Source: Armatimonadota bacterium | Lineage (GTDB): Bacteria > Armatimonadota > Zipacnadia > Zipacnadales > UBA11051 | Reading direction: 5' to 3' | Assembly: GCA_003542955.1 (NCBI GenBank) | Contig: DPJP01000450.1 | Coordinates: 13,309-24,682, forward strand | DNA length: 11,374 bases | In this document: positions 1-7,154 of the stretch, piece after piece | Numbering within the stretch: the first letter of the stretch is position 1 | Layout of the letters: each line of letters opens with the position of its first letter | Notes under the pieces: generated by a model | What the model saw: only the letters and a program-made list of their open reading frames with translations | What the model was told of the DNA's origin: nothing | Database searches by the model: none | Translations under genes and position numbers: made by a program

Positions 1-1194
1 ACCACCGGCAGCAGCATCATCCAGAACGCCCAGCCGATGGTCGGCGAGGGCACCTTCGGCCCCTTCGCCCTGGGCCACAACGGCAACCTGGTCAATGCGG
101 ACCAGATGCGGCGGCGGCTGGAGGCCCAGGGCACGGTAGTCGAGGGGACATCCGACACCGCAGTGATGGCCGCGTGGCTTGCGCGCTCGACGCGCGATAC
201 CATCGAGGAGGCGGTCACCGACCTGATGCATGAGATGAGCGGGGCCTACTCGCTGGTGCTGCTGGCCCCGGACAAGGTCCTCGCAGTGCGCGACCCCTAC
301 GGCGTGCGTCCGCTGTGCCTGGGACGCATGGATGGGGGGCACTACGTCGTCGCCTCCGAGACCTGCGCGCTGCACACAATCGGCGCGGACCTTGTGCGCG
401 AGGTCGAGCCGGGTGAGATGATCGTCATCGACCGTGAGGGCTTCTCGGCGACCCAGGTCCTCGAGCCGACCCGCAAGGCCTGCTGCATCTTCGAGTTCAT
501 CTACTTCGCCCGGCCCGACAGCCACATCTACGGCCGCTCCGTCTACATGTCCAGGCAACGGATGGGCCATCTGCTCGCCCAGCAGGCGCCGGTCGAGGCC
601 GACCTGGTCATCGGCGTGCCGGAGAGCGCCATCCCCCACGCCATGGGCTACGCCGCCGTGGCCAAGATACCCTACGGGGAGGGCTTCATCAAGAACCGCT
701 ACATCCACCGCACCTTCATCGCGCCGGATCAGCACCTGCGCCAACTCGGCGTCAGGATGAAGCTCACCCCCCTCAAGGAGGCCGTCAGCGGCAAGCGCCT
801 GATAGTGGTGGATGACTCGATTGTCCGAGGGACGACCACGGGGCCCGAGATCCAGCTGCTGCGGGAGGCAGGCGCCAGGGAGATACATCTGCGGATCAAC
901 TGTCCCCCGATCAAGCGCGGCTGCTTCTACGGCGTGGACACCTCCTCTGACCCCAACGAGTTGATCGCCGCCCGCATGGAGGTCGACCAGATCCGCGACC
1001 ACCTCGGCGCCGACAGCCTCGAGTATCTCGACATGAAGAACCTCATCGCCGCGGTCGGGCTGCCGAAGAACAACTTCTGCACCGCCTGCTTCGATGCCCA
1101 GTACCCGATCCCGATCCCCGACGAGATGAAGCCGAAGAAGGCGACCACGGCGAAGAAGACCGCCCCCGAGCCGACACAGGCGACCGCGGAATAG
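1..1194 (+). CDS. purF: Amidophosphoribosyltransferase PurF, 5'-truncated by window edge
   Basis: Catalyses the first committed step of de novo purine synthesis in the cytoplasm: PRPP + glutamine to 5-phosphoribosylamine. The frame is open from base 1 and reads TTGSSIIQNAQP, which lies inside the Ntn glutaminase domain, so the N-terminal nucleophile Cys and roughly 70-100 residues lie outside the window; 397 residues are visible. The glutaminase part continues with GHNGNLVN and DPYGVRPLCLG. The phosphoribosyltransferase part has the PRPP loop VVDDSIVRGTTT (nt 805-840). Cysteines in KACCIFEF, INCPPIKRGCFYG and FCTACFD match the four 4Fe-4S ligands of the Bacillus-type enzyme, not the E. coli type. 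The last ~25 residues are a Lys/Ala/Thr/Pro-rich tail after the family's usual end. It is followed 17 nt later by purM, so the two are co-transcribed. The identification is very secure. Any internal ATG (such as nt 37) is not the real start. Confidence 0.97.
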   Translation, partial: TTGSSIIQNAQPMVGEGTFGPFALGHNGNLVNADQMRRRLEAQGTVVEGTSDTAVMAAWLARSTRDTIEEAVTDLMHEMSGAYSLVLLAPDKVLAVRDPYGVRPLCLGRMDGGHYVVASETCALHTIGADLVREVEPGEMIVIDREGFSATQVLEPTRKACCIFEFIYFARPDSHIYGRSVYMSRQRMGHLLAQQAPVEADLVIGVPESAIPHAMGYAAVAKIPYGEGFIKNRYIHRTFIAPDQHLRQLGVRMKLTPLKEAVSGKRLIVVDDSIVRGTTTGPEIQLLREAGAREIHLRINCPPIKRGCFYGVDTSSDPNELIAARMEVDQIRDHLGADSLEYLDMKNLIAAVGLPKNNFCTACFDAQYPIPIPDEMKPKKATTAKKTAPEPTQATAE

Positions 1195-1199
1195 CCCCG

Positions 1200-1205
1200 A
1201 GGAGG
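1200..1205 (+). promoter_or_regulatory. Shine-Dalgarno site of purM
   Basis: AGGAGG sits 6 nt before GTG at 1212. This strong site decides the GTG start: no in-frame ATG lies nearby, and the reading KKTTYADAGVD from that GTG is the normal PurM N-terminus. Confidence 0.85.
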
Positions 1206-1211
1206 TGGCGT

Positions 1212-2249
<1,038 letters not shown>

Positions 2250-2298
2250 CCGCGCGCCCGCTATGGCGTCATGGCGCTTCATCGATCAGAGCGCAATC

Positions 2299-2304
2299 GG
2301 GGGA
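2299..2304 (+). promoter_or_regulatory. Weak Shine-Dalgarno site supporting the 2310 start
   Basis: GGGGGA lies 5 nt before ATG 2310. No comparable purine run precedes the alternative ATG at 2271, so the shorter FHA-first protein is preferred. Confidence 0.5.
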
Positions 2305-2309
2305 TAGAG

Positions 2310-3962
2310 ATGGAACTGGTCATTCTCAACGGTGACCTCGAGGGTGCGCGTTTCGCACTGTCAAAGGGCAACATCACCGTCGGTCGCAAGTCCGGTAACG
2401 ACATCTGCATGTCACTGGACCCTCGAATCTCGCGCTTCCACGCCCAACTCAGCCTCCGTGAGGACGGCCGGTGGGAGATCGAGGACCTCGGCAGCGCCAA
2501 CGGTACGTTCGTGGGCCAGCGCCGCATCCACGCCCCCACCGTCATCCACCCGAACGATCGCTTCCGGATGGGGCGCACGTGGATGACGCTCTACGACGAC
2601 ACGCCATCGGTCTCGCAGGCGCGGGCCGTGCAGAGCGTCCAGCTCACGGAGGTGGGAGCGGGGGAGTTCGAGGTCGACAACGTCGTCTACTCCGTCTCCG
2701 CGGAGCGCGCGGCGCGTACCGATGCGGAGTTGGCCGGCCTGCGCGACAGGCTCGCCGTCTATCGGGAGGTCGGCAGGGCGCTGACATTCTCGCTGGACGT
2801 CAACGAGCTGCTCAACGCCATCATGGACGCGATGATGGAGTGTCTCCCGGCTGAGCGTGGCTTTCTGCTGCTGGTGGATCGTGAGACCGGAGAGATGGTG
2901 CCGCGTGTGGCACGGCAGCGCCGCGATACGGGCACGGCCCAGGAGAAGGCCACGATCTCCCGACATATCCTCGAGAAGGCCGTCAACGAGCGGGTAACCA
3001 TCCTGACCACGGACGCAATGAGCGATGAACGCTTCCAGGAGGTCGCCAGCGTCCGGGACCTGCGCATCCGCTCGGCCGTCTGCGCGCCGCTCTTCCACCA
3101 GGAGAACGTGCTCGGCGTCATCTACCTGGACACAACCTCGGCCACCCATGTCTTCACGGAGACCGACGTCGATTTCGTCGCCGGTGTCGCCTCCCAGGCC
3201 GCGGTGGCAATCGAGAACGCCCGCCTCTACACCGACCTGCGTGGCGCCTACGATGAACTGCAGGCCGCTCAGCAGCAGCTCGTGCGCTCCGAGAAGCTCT
3301 CGACCATCGGCGCGCTGTCGGCCACCGTCGCCCACGACATGATCAACATCACGACGCCACTGCAGCCGCTGATTGACATAATGCTCAGGGATGCCGATGT
3401 GGACGCCGAGTCGGAGGAGGCCGTACGCAGACAGACCAAGCGGCTCAGCGCGCTGGCCGAGCGGCTGATGTCATTCTCGCAGTCGGAGACCACCGAACTT
3501 GTGTCGGCCGATATCAACACCATGGTCCAGAACACGCTCGCCCTGCTCAACACCGAGTTCAACCACAAGAGCGTGAAGCTCAGCACCCACTTCGGCTCCG
3601 GTCTTCCACCCGTGATGGCCGATGAGAACCAGATGGAGCGGGTCTTCCTGAACCTGTGCATTAACGCGCTCGAGGCGATGGATGAGATGGACGGACAGGA
3701 ACTCGAGCTGCGGACGTTCCAGGATGCCGATGAGGTGGTCGTCAGCATCGCCGACAACGGCCCGGGTCTGCCGGAGAACCTGACCGAGGACATCTTCGAG
3801 CCGTTCTATACCACCAAGGAACACGGGACGGGGTTGGGGCTTTTCTCGTGCAGGCGCATCGTGCAGAACGATCACAACGGAGTCATCGAGTACGAGTCGG
3901 TGCCGGGGCAGGGCACGACATTTTTCGTGCGTCTCCCGGTGACGCCGACACAACAGCAGTAG
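2310..3962 (+). CDS. Soluble FHA-GAF sensor histidine kinase (orphan)
   Basis: Predicted cytoplasmic two-component kinase of 550 residues. An FHA domain (about 1-95) keeps the phosphothreonine-binding residues G25-R26, S41, H44 and N64-G65. A GAF domain (about 150-310, ending QAAVAIENARLY) follows, then a short helical linker (about 310-335) and a HisKA-like segment with phosphoacceptor H342 in TVAHDMINITTPL. The ATPase domain has an N box (NLCINALEAM, N448/N452), G1 (DNGPG from D482), F box (EPFYTTK) and G2 (GTGLGL, 506-511). There is no membrane segment, receiver domain or neighbouring regulator. A longer ATG at 2271 exists, but it has no ribosome site and adds 13 residues before the natural FHA start; ATG 2310 has GGGGGA 5 nt upstream. 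The H box departs from the common HE-x-x-NPL: Asp follows His and Asn is four residues on. Signal and partner are unknown; the FHA domain suggests input from a Ser/Thr kinase. Confidence 0.92.
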   Translation: MELVILNGDLEGARFALSKGNITVGRKSGNDICMSLDPRISRFHAQLSLREDGRWEIEDLGSANGTFVGQRRIHAPTVIHPNDRFRMGRTWMTLYDDTPSVSQARAVQSVQLTEVGAGEFEVDNVVYSVSAERAARTDAELAGLRDRLAVYREVGRALTFSLDVNELLNAIMDAMMECLPAERGFLLLVDRETGEMVPRVARQRRDTGTAQEKATISRHILEKAVNERVTILTTDAMSDERFQEVASVRDLRIRSAVCAPLFHQENVLGVIYLDTTSATHVFTETDVDFVAGVASQAAVAIENARLYTDLRGAYDELQAAQQQLVRSEKLSTIGALSATVAHDMINITTPLQPLIDIMLRDADVDAESEEAVRRQTKRLSALAERLMSFSQSETTELVSADINTMVQNTLALLNTEFNHKSVKLSTHFGSGLPPVMADENQMERVFLNLCINALEAMDEMDGQELELRTFQDADEVVVSIADNGPGLPENLTEDIFEPFYTTKEHGTGLGLFSCRRIVQNDHNGVIEYESVPGQGTTFFVRLPVTPTQQQ

Positions 3963-3992
3963 TGCGGGACCTTCCGCGGGCCGGTCTGGTGG

Positions 3993-5315
3993 CTACCTTT
4001 CCGTCTCCATCGGCGGCACACCGAAGAGCTCTATCTGGGGCGCATCCATTCGCGGAGTGAGTGGCTCTGGTCCGTCGGGCTGTGGGGTGTCCTGCATCGG
4101 CGCATCGGGCATCGGCCCCGGCGGGGTGACTGCTTCGGCCAGGTAGTTCTTGATCCCCGCGTAGAGGCCCTCGGCCGCCCTGCTCTGGTACTTGGGGTCG
4201 GCGAGCAGCTTCTCCTCCTGCGGGTTGCTCATGAAGGCGCACTCGACGAGCGCGCGCGGGCAATCCGTCTCACGCAGCACGGCAAACCGCTGCCATCCGA
4301 CGAAGCGGTCGCGGGTGCCGAGCGCGCTGACCAGGCCCTCCTGCAGCTTGATGGCCAGCAGGCGGCTCATCGGTGTCCAGTAGTAGCACTCGCTTCCCTT
4401 CGCGGTCGCGGCATTGCCACCGCCGACGGCGTTGTTGTGGACGCTGATGAACAGATCGGCGTTGGCGGCCTTCGTCACATCCACGCGTGCCGCCAGCTCT
4501 CCCCCCTTGCCCGCGCCGGGGCTCACCGCGGTGTCGCGGTCGCGCGTCAGGATGACCTGCGCCCCCTCCGCCTGCAGCCGCCGCGCCAGCAGCATCGAGA
4601 TGGCGAGGTTGACGTCCTTCTCACGCACGCGGGTGGGGCCGACAGCACCACTGTCAGGCCCGCCGTGCCCGGGGTCGATGGCGATGCGCTTCCCTGCGAT
4701 TCCGGCATCGGCGAAGGACGGGTTGATGTCCACGACCAGGTGCCCGCCGCTTGTGTACGATGCGCGGTAGCCCGCCTGATGCACATTCGGGAGCTGCAGT
4801 GTTATCTGCGTCCAGTCATTGGCCATCTGCTGGGGCACGAGCGGGATCACGCCGGCGACGCCGGGGAACTGCCTGATACCCTCCTGGGCCGCGGCACAGC
4901 GGAACAGGTCGATGTCGAGCTGGGCAGGGAACACCGACTGCCGGATGCGGAACGGTACGCGGTCGGTCAGGTACATCAGCACGCGGATGCGCCCGTCCTG
5001 CAGGCTCAGAGACATATCAGTCAGGCGGGCAGTGTCGAGCTTGACGTCCGTGCCCAGCTCCTTGACGTCGGAGGCCGCGATCCAACCGTCCAGGCCGGAG
5101 TAGAGGCTGACCTTGTACCAGGTGCCGACGCGCCCGGTCGCCCAGAGCCGCGCGGTGGGCGGCAGCACGGTGATGCGGGCGTGCGAGTCGGTGGGACCGC
5201 TTCGGACTGCGCTGCGCTCGCTCACTGTGACAAGCGCCCGGGCGGCGCAGGCGGAGGTTGCGGATATCGAGACGAGGATCAGGGAGACGAGCAGAATGGG
5301 CAATCTGTCGGACAT
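3993..5315 (-). CDS. Exported N-acetylmuramoyl-L-alanine amidase (Amidase_3) with SH3b and AMIN-like domains
   Basis: Zinc amidase that cuts the MurNAc-L-Ala bond of peptidoglycan in the cell envelope. Starting at ATG 5315 the 440-residue protein opens with a clear signal peptide: MSDR, a hydrophobic core to about residue 22, and a likely cut near A24 or A27. A longer ATG at 5387 would bury this signal and is rejected; GGAAGG lies 10 nt before 5315. A bacterial SH3-like domain (about 28-90, with VRSGP, WYKV and GWIA) is followed by an AMIN-like beta domain (about 97-205) and Amidase_3 (about 209-393). Zinc and catalytic residues are visible: H217 in DPGHGG, E232 in VREKD, H293 in SVHNN, and E358 in LVECAFMSN. 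The last ~45 residues are Pro/Asp/Met-rich and probably disordered. Cys23 follows TSA, a poor lipobox. Likely roles are cell division or wall turnover. It converges on the FHA kinase, with 30 nt between stops. Confidence 0.93.
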   Translation of the reverse strand: MSDRLPILLVSLILVSISATSACAARALVTVSERSAVRSGPTDSHARITVLPPTARLWATGRVGTWYKVSLYSGLDGWIAASDVKELGTDVKLDTARLTDMSLSLQDGRIRVLMYLTDRVPFRIRQSVFPAQLDIDLFRCAAAQEGIRQFPGVAGVIPLVPQQMANDWTQITLQLPNVHQAGYRASYTSGGHLVVDINPSFADAGIAGKRIAIDPGHGGPDSGAVGPTRVREKDVNLAISMLLARRLQAEGAQVILTRDRDTAVSPGAGKGGELAARVDVTKAANADLFISVHNNAVGGGNAATAKGSECYYWTPMSRLLAIKLQEGLVSALGTRDRFVGWQRFAVLRETDCPRALVECAFMSNPQEEKLLADPKYQSRAAEGLYAGIKNYLAEAVTPPGPMPDAPMQDTPQPDGPEPLTPRMDAPQIELFGVPPMETER

Positions 5316-5325
5316 CGAGCACCAA

Positions 5326-5331
5326 CCTTCC
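5326..5331 (-). promoter_or_regulatory. Shine-Dalgarno-like site of the amidase gene
   Basis: On the minus strand GGAAGG lies 10 nt before ATG 5315. The spacing is a little long, but it supports the start that places the signal peptide at the N-terminus. Confidence 0.5.
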
Positions 5332-5378
5332 GGCGGCGGCCGGCTTGATTGAGTTGCCGCATGCATGGCCCCGCCGCC

Positions 5379-5391
5379 TGCTATCATAGCA
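5379..5391. promoter_or_regulatory. Symmetric extended -10 element, candidate divergent promoter
   Basis: TGCTATCATAGCA is a perfect 6-bp palindrome around one base. Read on + it gives TG-C-TATCAT, and on - it gives TG-C-TATGAT, so both strands carry an extended -10 (TGnTATnnT). It lies between the divergent amidase and enolase-family genes. Implied starts would give about a 60-nt leader to the amidase and about a 150-nt leader to the + gene. I found no convincing -35 on either strand, which extended -10 promoters can tolerate. It could instead be a small dyad operator. Confidence 0.45.
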
Positions 5392-5405
5392 CAGGAGGCC
5401 GAATC

Positions 5406-5484
5406 CGCGGAAACGAACCACCGTCAGGCCCCGGCCGCCCTCACTGAAGGAGAACGCCCGCCTGACTGCGAAATGGTTCCCGCG
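5406..5484 (+). other. Possible structured leader ahead of the enolase-family gene
   Basis: Two nested inverted segments can pair: CGCGG (5406-5410) with CCGCG (5480-5484), and GTCAGGC (5423-5429) with GCCTGAC (5460-5466). Together they frame a 30-nt loop that contains a free-standing AAGGAG (5447-5452). No known riboswitch is recognised. The rest of the 228-nt gap 5316-5543 shows only the symmetric -10 and the ribosome site. GC-rich DNA makes such pairings fairly easy by chance. Confidence 0.2.
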
Positions 5485-5527
5485 CCCGCTCGATCCCGGC
5501 GCAGAGATGCTGCCTCAAGACTGCTGC

Positions 5528-5533
5528 GAAGGG
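5528..5533 (+). promoter_or_regulatory. Shine-Dalgarno-like site of the enolase-family gene
   Basis: GAAGGG lies 10 nt before ATG 5544. In this frame there is a stop at 5463 and no ATG or GTG between, so 5544 is the only credible start. Confidence 0.5.
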
Positions 5534-5543
5534 TGCTTTTCAC

Positions 5544-6917
5544 ATGGACTCCGACATCCGCGTCAGAAACATAGAGACCAGCTTCCGCTCCGAGAGAGCC
5601 CGCACGCCGCTGAAGTTCGGGGCCAGTGTTGTGGAAGAGGTCGAGTACTGTACCGTGAAGGCGACCGTCGAGAACGGTCGCGGTGAAGTCGCCGACGGCT
5701 ACGGCGGCATCTTTCTCATGGACTTCTGGGGATGGCCGGATTTCAACCTCAGTCACGAGGTCAAGAGCGCCGCAATGGCTCATATCACCGAGGAGTACTG
5801 CGACCTGGTGCGCTCCTACCCGGACGCTGCCCACCCGATCGAGATATTCCACGACCTCGAAACCGACCTCCGCGAGGTCAATGACGCCGTCTGCGCGCAA
5901 CGGGAGCTATCGCCCCCGCAGACATTCCTCGGCGCGCTGGTCTGCGCCTCACCCGTCGATGCCGCTCTTCATGACGCCTTCGGCATCGTCAACGGCATCG
6001 ACACTTACAGGGGCTACGGTCCCGACTTCATGTGCGACCTGAGCCGCTGGCTGGGCCCCGATTTCACGGGCCGCCATGTACAGGAGTTCATCCGCGAGCA
6101 GTACCTGCCGGAGATCCCGATCTTCCACCTCGTGGGTGGGCTGGACAAGCTGACGGAGGCGGAGGTCGACTCGTCGGACCCCGATGACGGGCTGCCCAAC
6201 TCGCTCGAGGCGTGGGTGCGGCGCGATGGGGTCTACTGTCTGAAGGTGAAGCTGCGCGGCAATGACCTCGAATGGGATGTACAGCGCACCATCGACGTCC
6301 ACGACATCGGGGAGCGCGAGCTGGCGGCGTTGGGCATTGACGAGCTGCATGTGACCGCCGACACCAACGAGCAGTGCGAGAACCCGGACTACATCGTCGA
6401 GTTCCTGCACAGGATCAAGGAGCAGTCGCCCGCCTGCTATGAGCGCATCCTCTACATCGAGCAGCCGACAGAGCGCGACCTGACGCTGAACCGCCACGAC
6501 ATGCGGGCCATCGCCGAACTCAAGCCCGTGATCGTGGATGAGAGCCTGACGGATCTGCAGTCGTTTGACCTGGCCATGGAGCTGGGCTGGAGCGGCATTG
6601 CGCTCAAGAGCTGCAAGTGCCAGTCATCTGATATGATCATGGCCGCAAAGGCGAAGTCGATGGGGATCGCCTACAGCGTGCAGGACCTGACCAACCCGTC
6701 GCTGGCGCTGATCCACTCCGTGGGCCTGGGGGCGCGGACGTACACGATCATGGGGGTCGAGGCCAACAGCCGGCAGTTCTTCCCCGCGTCGACTCTGCCC
6801 GAGGAGCAGCGGGTGCATGAGGGCGTCTTCACAGTACGGCGCGGCCGCGCCTCGACCGCCAGCCTGCAGGGGCCGGGGCTGGGCTACCAGATGGGGAAGA
6901 TGACAGCGGGCGGGTAA
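5544..6917 (+). CDS. Enolase-superfamily enzyme, mandelate racemase/muconate lactonizing-like, substrate unknown
   Basis: A 457-residue TIM-barrel enzyme of the superfamily that abstracts a proton alpha to a carboxylate with Mg2+ help. The N-terminal alpha/beta capping region (about 1-130) includes a Trp-rich FLMDFWGWPD stretch. The barrel shows the MLE-type catalytic pattern: K234-V-K236 (LKVKL) as general base, metal ligands D273 (TADTNEQ), E306 (YIEQPTE) and D332 (IVDES), and a second base K355 (or K358) in ALKSCK. Spacing between these residues fits dipeptide-epimerase and muconate-lactonizing relatives. The protein is longer than the ~350-390 typical of that subgroup; extra length falls before the KxK strand (about 180-225, acidic) and at the C-terminus. 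It is probably an epimerase, dehydratase or cycloisomerase; the motifs do not decide which. No transporter, regulator or sugar/peptide gene is beside it. It is divergent from the amidase, so a role in wall-peptide (L-Ala-D/L-Glu) turnover is conceivable but unproven. Confidence 0.85.
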   Translation: MDSDIRVRNIETSFRSERARTPLKFGASVVEEVEYCTVKATVENGRGEVADGYGGIFLMDFWGWPDFNLSHEVKSAAMAHITEEYCDLVRSYPDAAHPIEIFHDLETDLREVNDAVCAQRELSPPQTFLGALVCASPVDAALHDAFGIVNGIDTYRGYGPDFMCDLSRWLGPDFTGRHVQEFIREQYLPEIPIFHLVGGLDKLTEAEVDSSDPDDGLPNSLEAWVRRDGVYCLKVKLRGNDLEWDVQRTIDVHDIGERELAALGIDELHVTADTNEQCENPDYIVEFLHRIKEQSPACYERILYIEQPTERDLTLNRHDMRAIAELKPVIVDESLTDLQSFDLAMELGWSGIALKSCKCQSSDMIMAAKAKSMGIAYSVQDLTNPSLALIHSVGLGARTYTIMGVEANSRQFFPASTLPEEQRVHEGVFTVRRGRASTASLQGPGLGYQMGKMTAGG

Positions 6918-6954
6918 TCCGGGGACTGCTACCCGAAGGTCCCGCCAAAGCCCC

Positions 6955-6997
6955 CAGTCCAGGGCGGAGGCGGACGTCGCGCTCTGCCCTGGCACTG
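6955..6997 (+). terminator. Hairpin downstream of the enolase-family gene, possible terminator
   Basis: CCAGGGC (6959-6965) pairs perfectly with GCCCTGG (6986-6992). The stem extends by CAGT/ACTG across a single bulged C. The ~20-nt loop is long and no T-run follows, so this is a weak intrinsic terminator at best; it starts 38 nt after the stop codon. Confidence 0.25.
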
Positions 6998-7027
6998 CGT
7001 CAGGCTGCTGCGCACCGCGACAGGTCG

Positions 7028-7067
7028 CTGTCCCCAGTTCCTTCTGTGGTGCCGGAATCGGGGACAG
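7028..7067. repeat. Imperfect inverted repeat with GTCCCC/GGGGAC core
   Basis: The 14-bp arms at 7028-7041 and 7054-7067 are inverted copies with two mismatches (CTGTCCCC...TTCC against GGAA...GGGGACAG) around a 12-nt loop. This is the first hairpin of the repeat cluster between the enolase-family gene and the second kinase. It resembles intergenic REP-like elements. Confidence 0.6.
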
Positions 7068-7134
7068 GGACCCATTGCGTTGCAGTGTGTTCGGTTCCGC
7101 ATGAGGCAGTTGGCGCAATGGGTGCCAGTCCCCG
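7059..7134. repeat. 21-bp inverted repeat, 19 of 21 matching
   Basis: Arm 7059-7079 (from CGGGGACAGGG to ATTGCG) is the reverse complement of arm 7114-7134 (CGCAATGGGT to CCCCG), with only two mismatches and a 34-nt interior. It shares its left arm with the neighbouring hairpin, so two alternative structures compete. It lies 20 nt past the stop of the minus-strand kinase. It could act as a bidirectional terminator, REP-type element or miniature-element remnant; no transposase is near. Confidence 0.7.
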
Positions 7135-7147
7135 GGTGCCAGTCCCC
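7120..7147. repeat. Perfect 14-bp tandem direct repeat, two copies
   Basis: GGGTGCCAGTCCCC occurs at 7120-7133 and again without a gap at 7134-7147, ending 7 nt before the kinase stop codon. The first copy overlaps the right arm of the 21-bp inverted repeat, so the second looks like a local duplication of that arm's end. Confidence 0.9.
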
Positions 7148-7154
7148 GCGCGAC

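Noticed and set aside
3963..3992. Possible bidirectional terminator between the convergent kinase and amidase genes
   Set aside because: Only a 4-bp GCGG/CCGC stem is present, with no T-run on either strand.
5365..5574. 69-codon + frame in the amidase/enolase divergent region
   Set aside because: No ribosome site before its ATG, low-complexity composition, and overlap with the enolase-family start.
5462..5690. CTG-initiated frame after the AAGGAG at 5447-5452, with a Cys-rich stretch
   Set aside because: The start codon is rare, and most of the frame overlaps the enolase-family gene out of frame, where no selection is evident.
6990..7005. TGGCAC after the enolase-family gene, like the -24 box of a sigma-54 promoter
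   Set aside because: The matching -12 position reads CAGG instead of TTGC, and no gene starts downstream on that strand until 8596.
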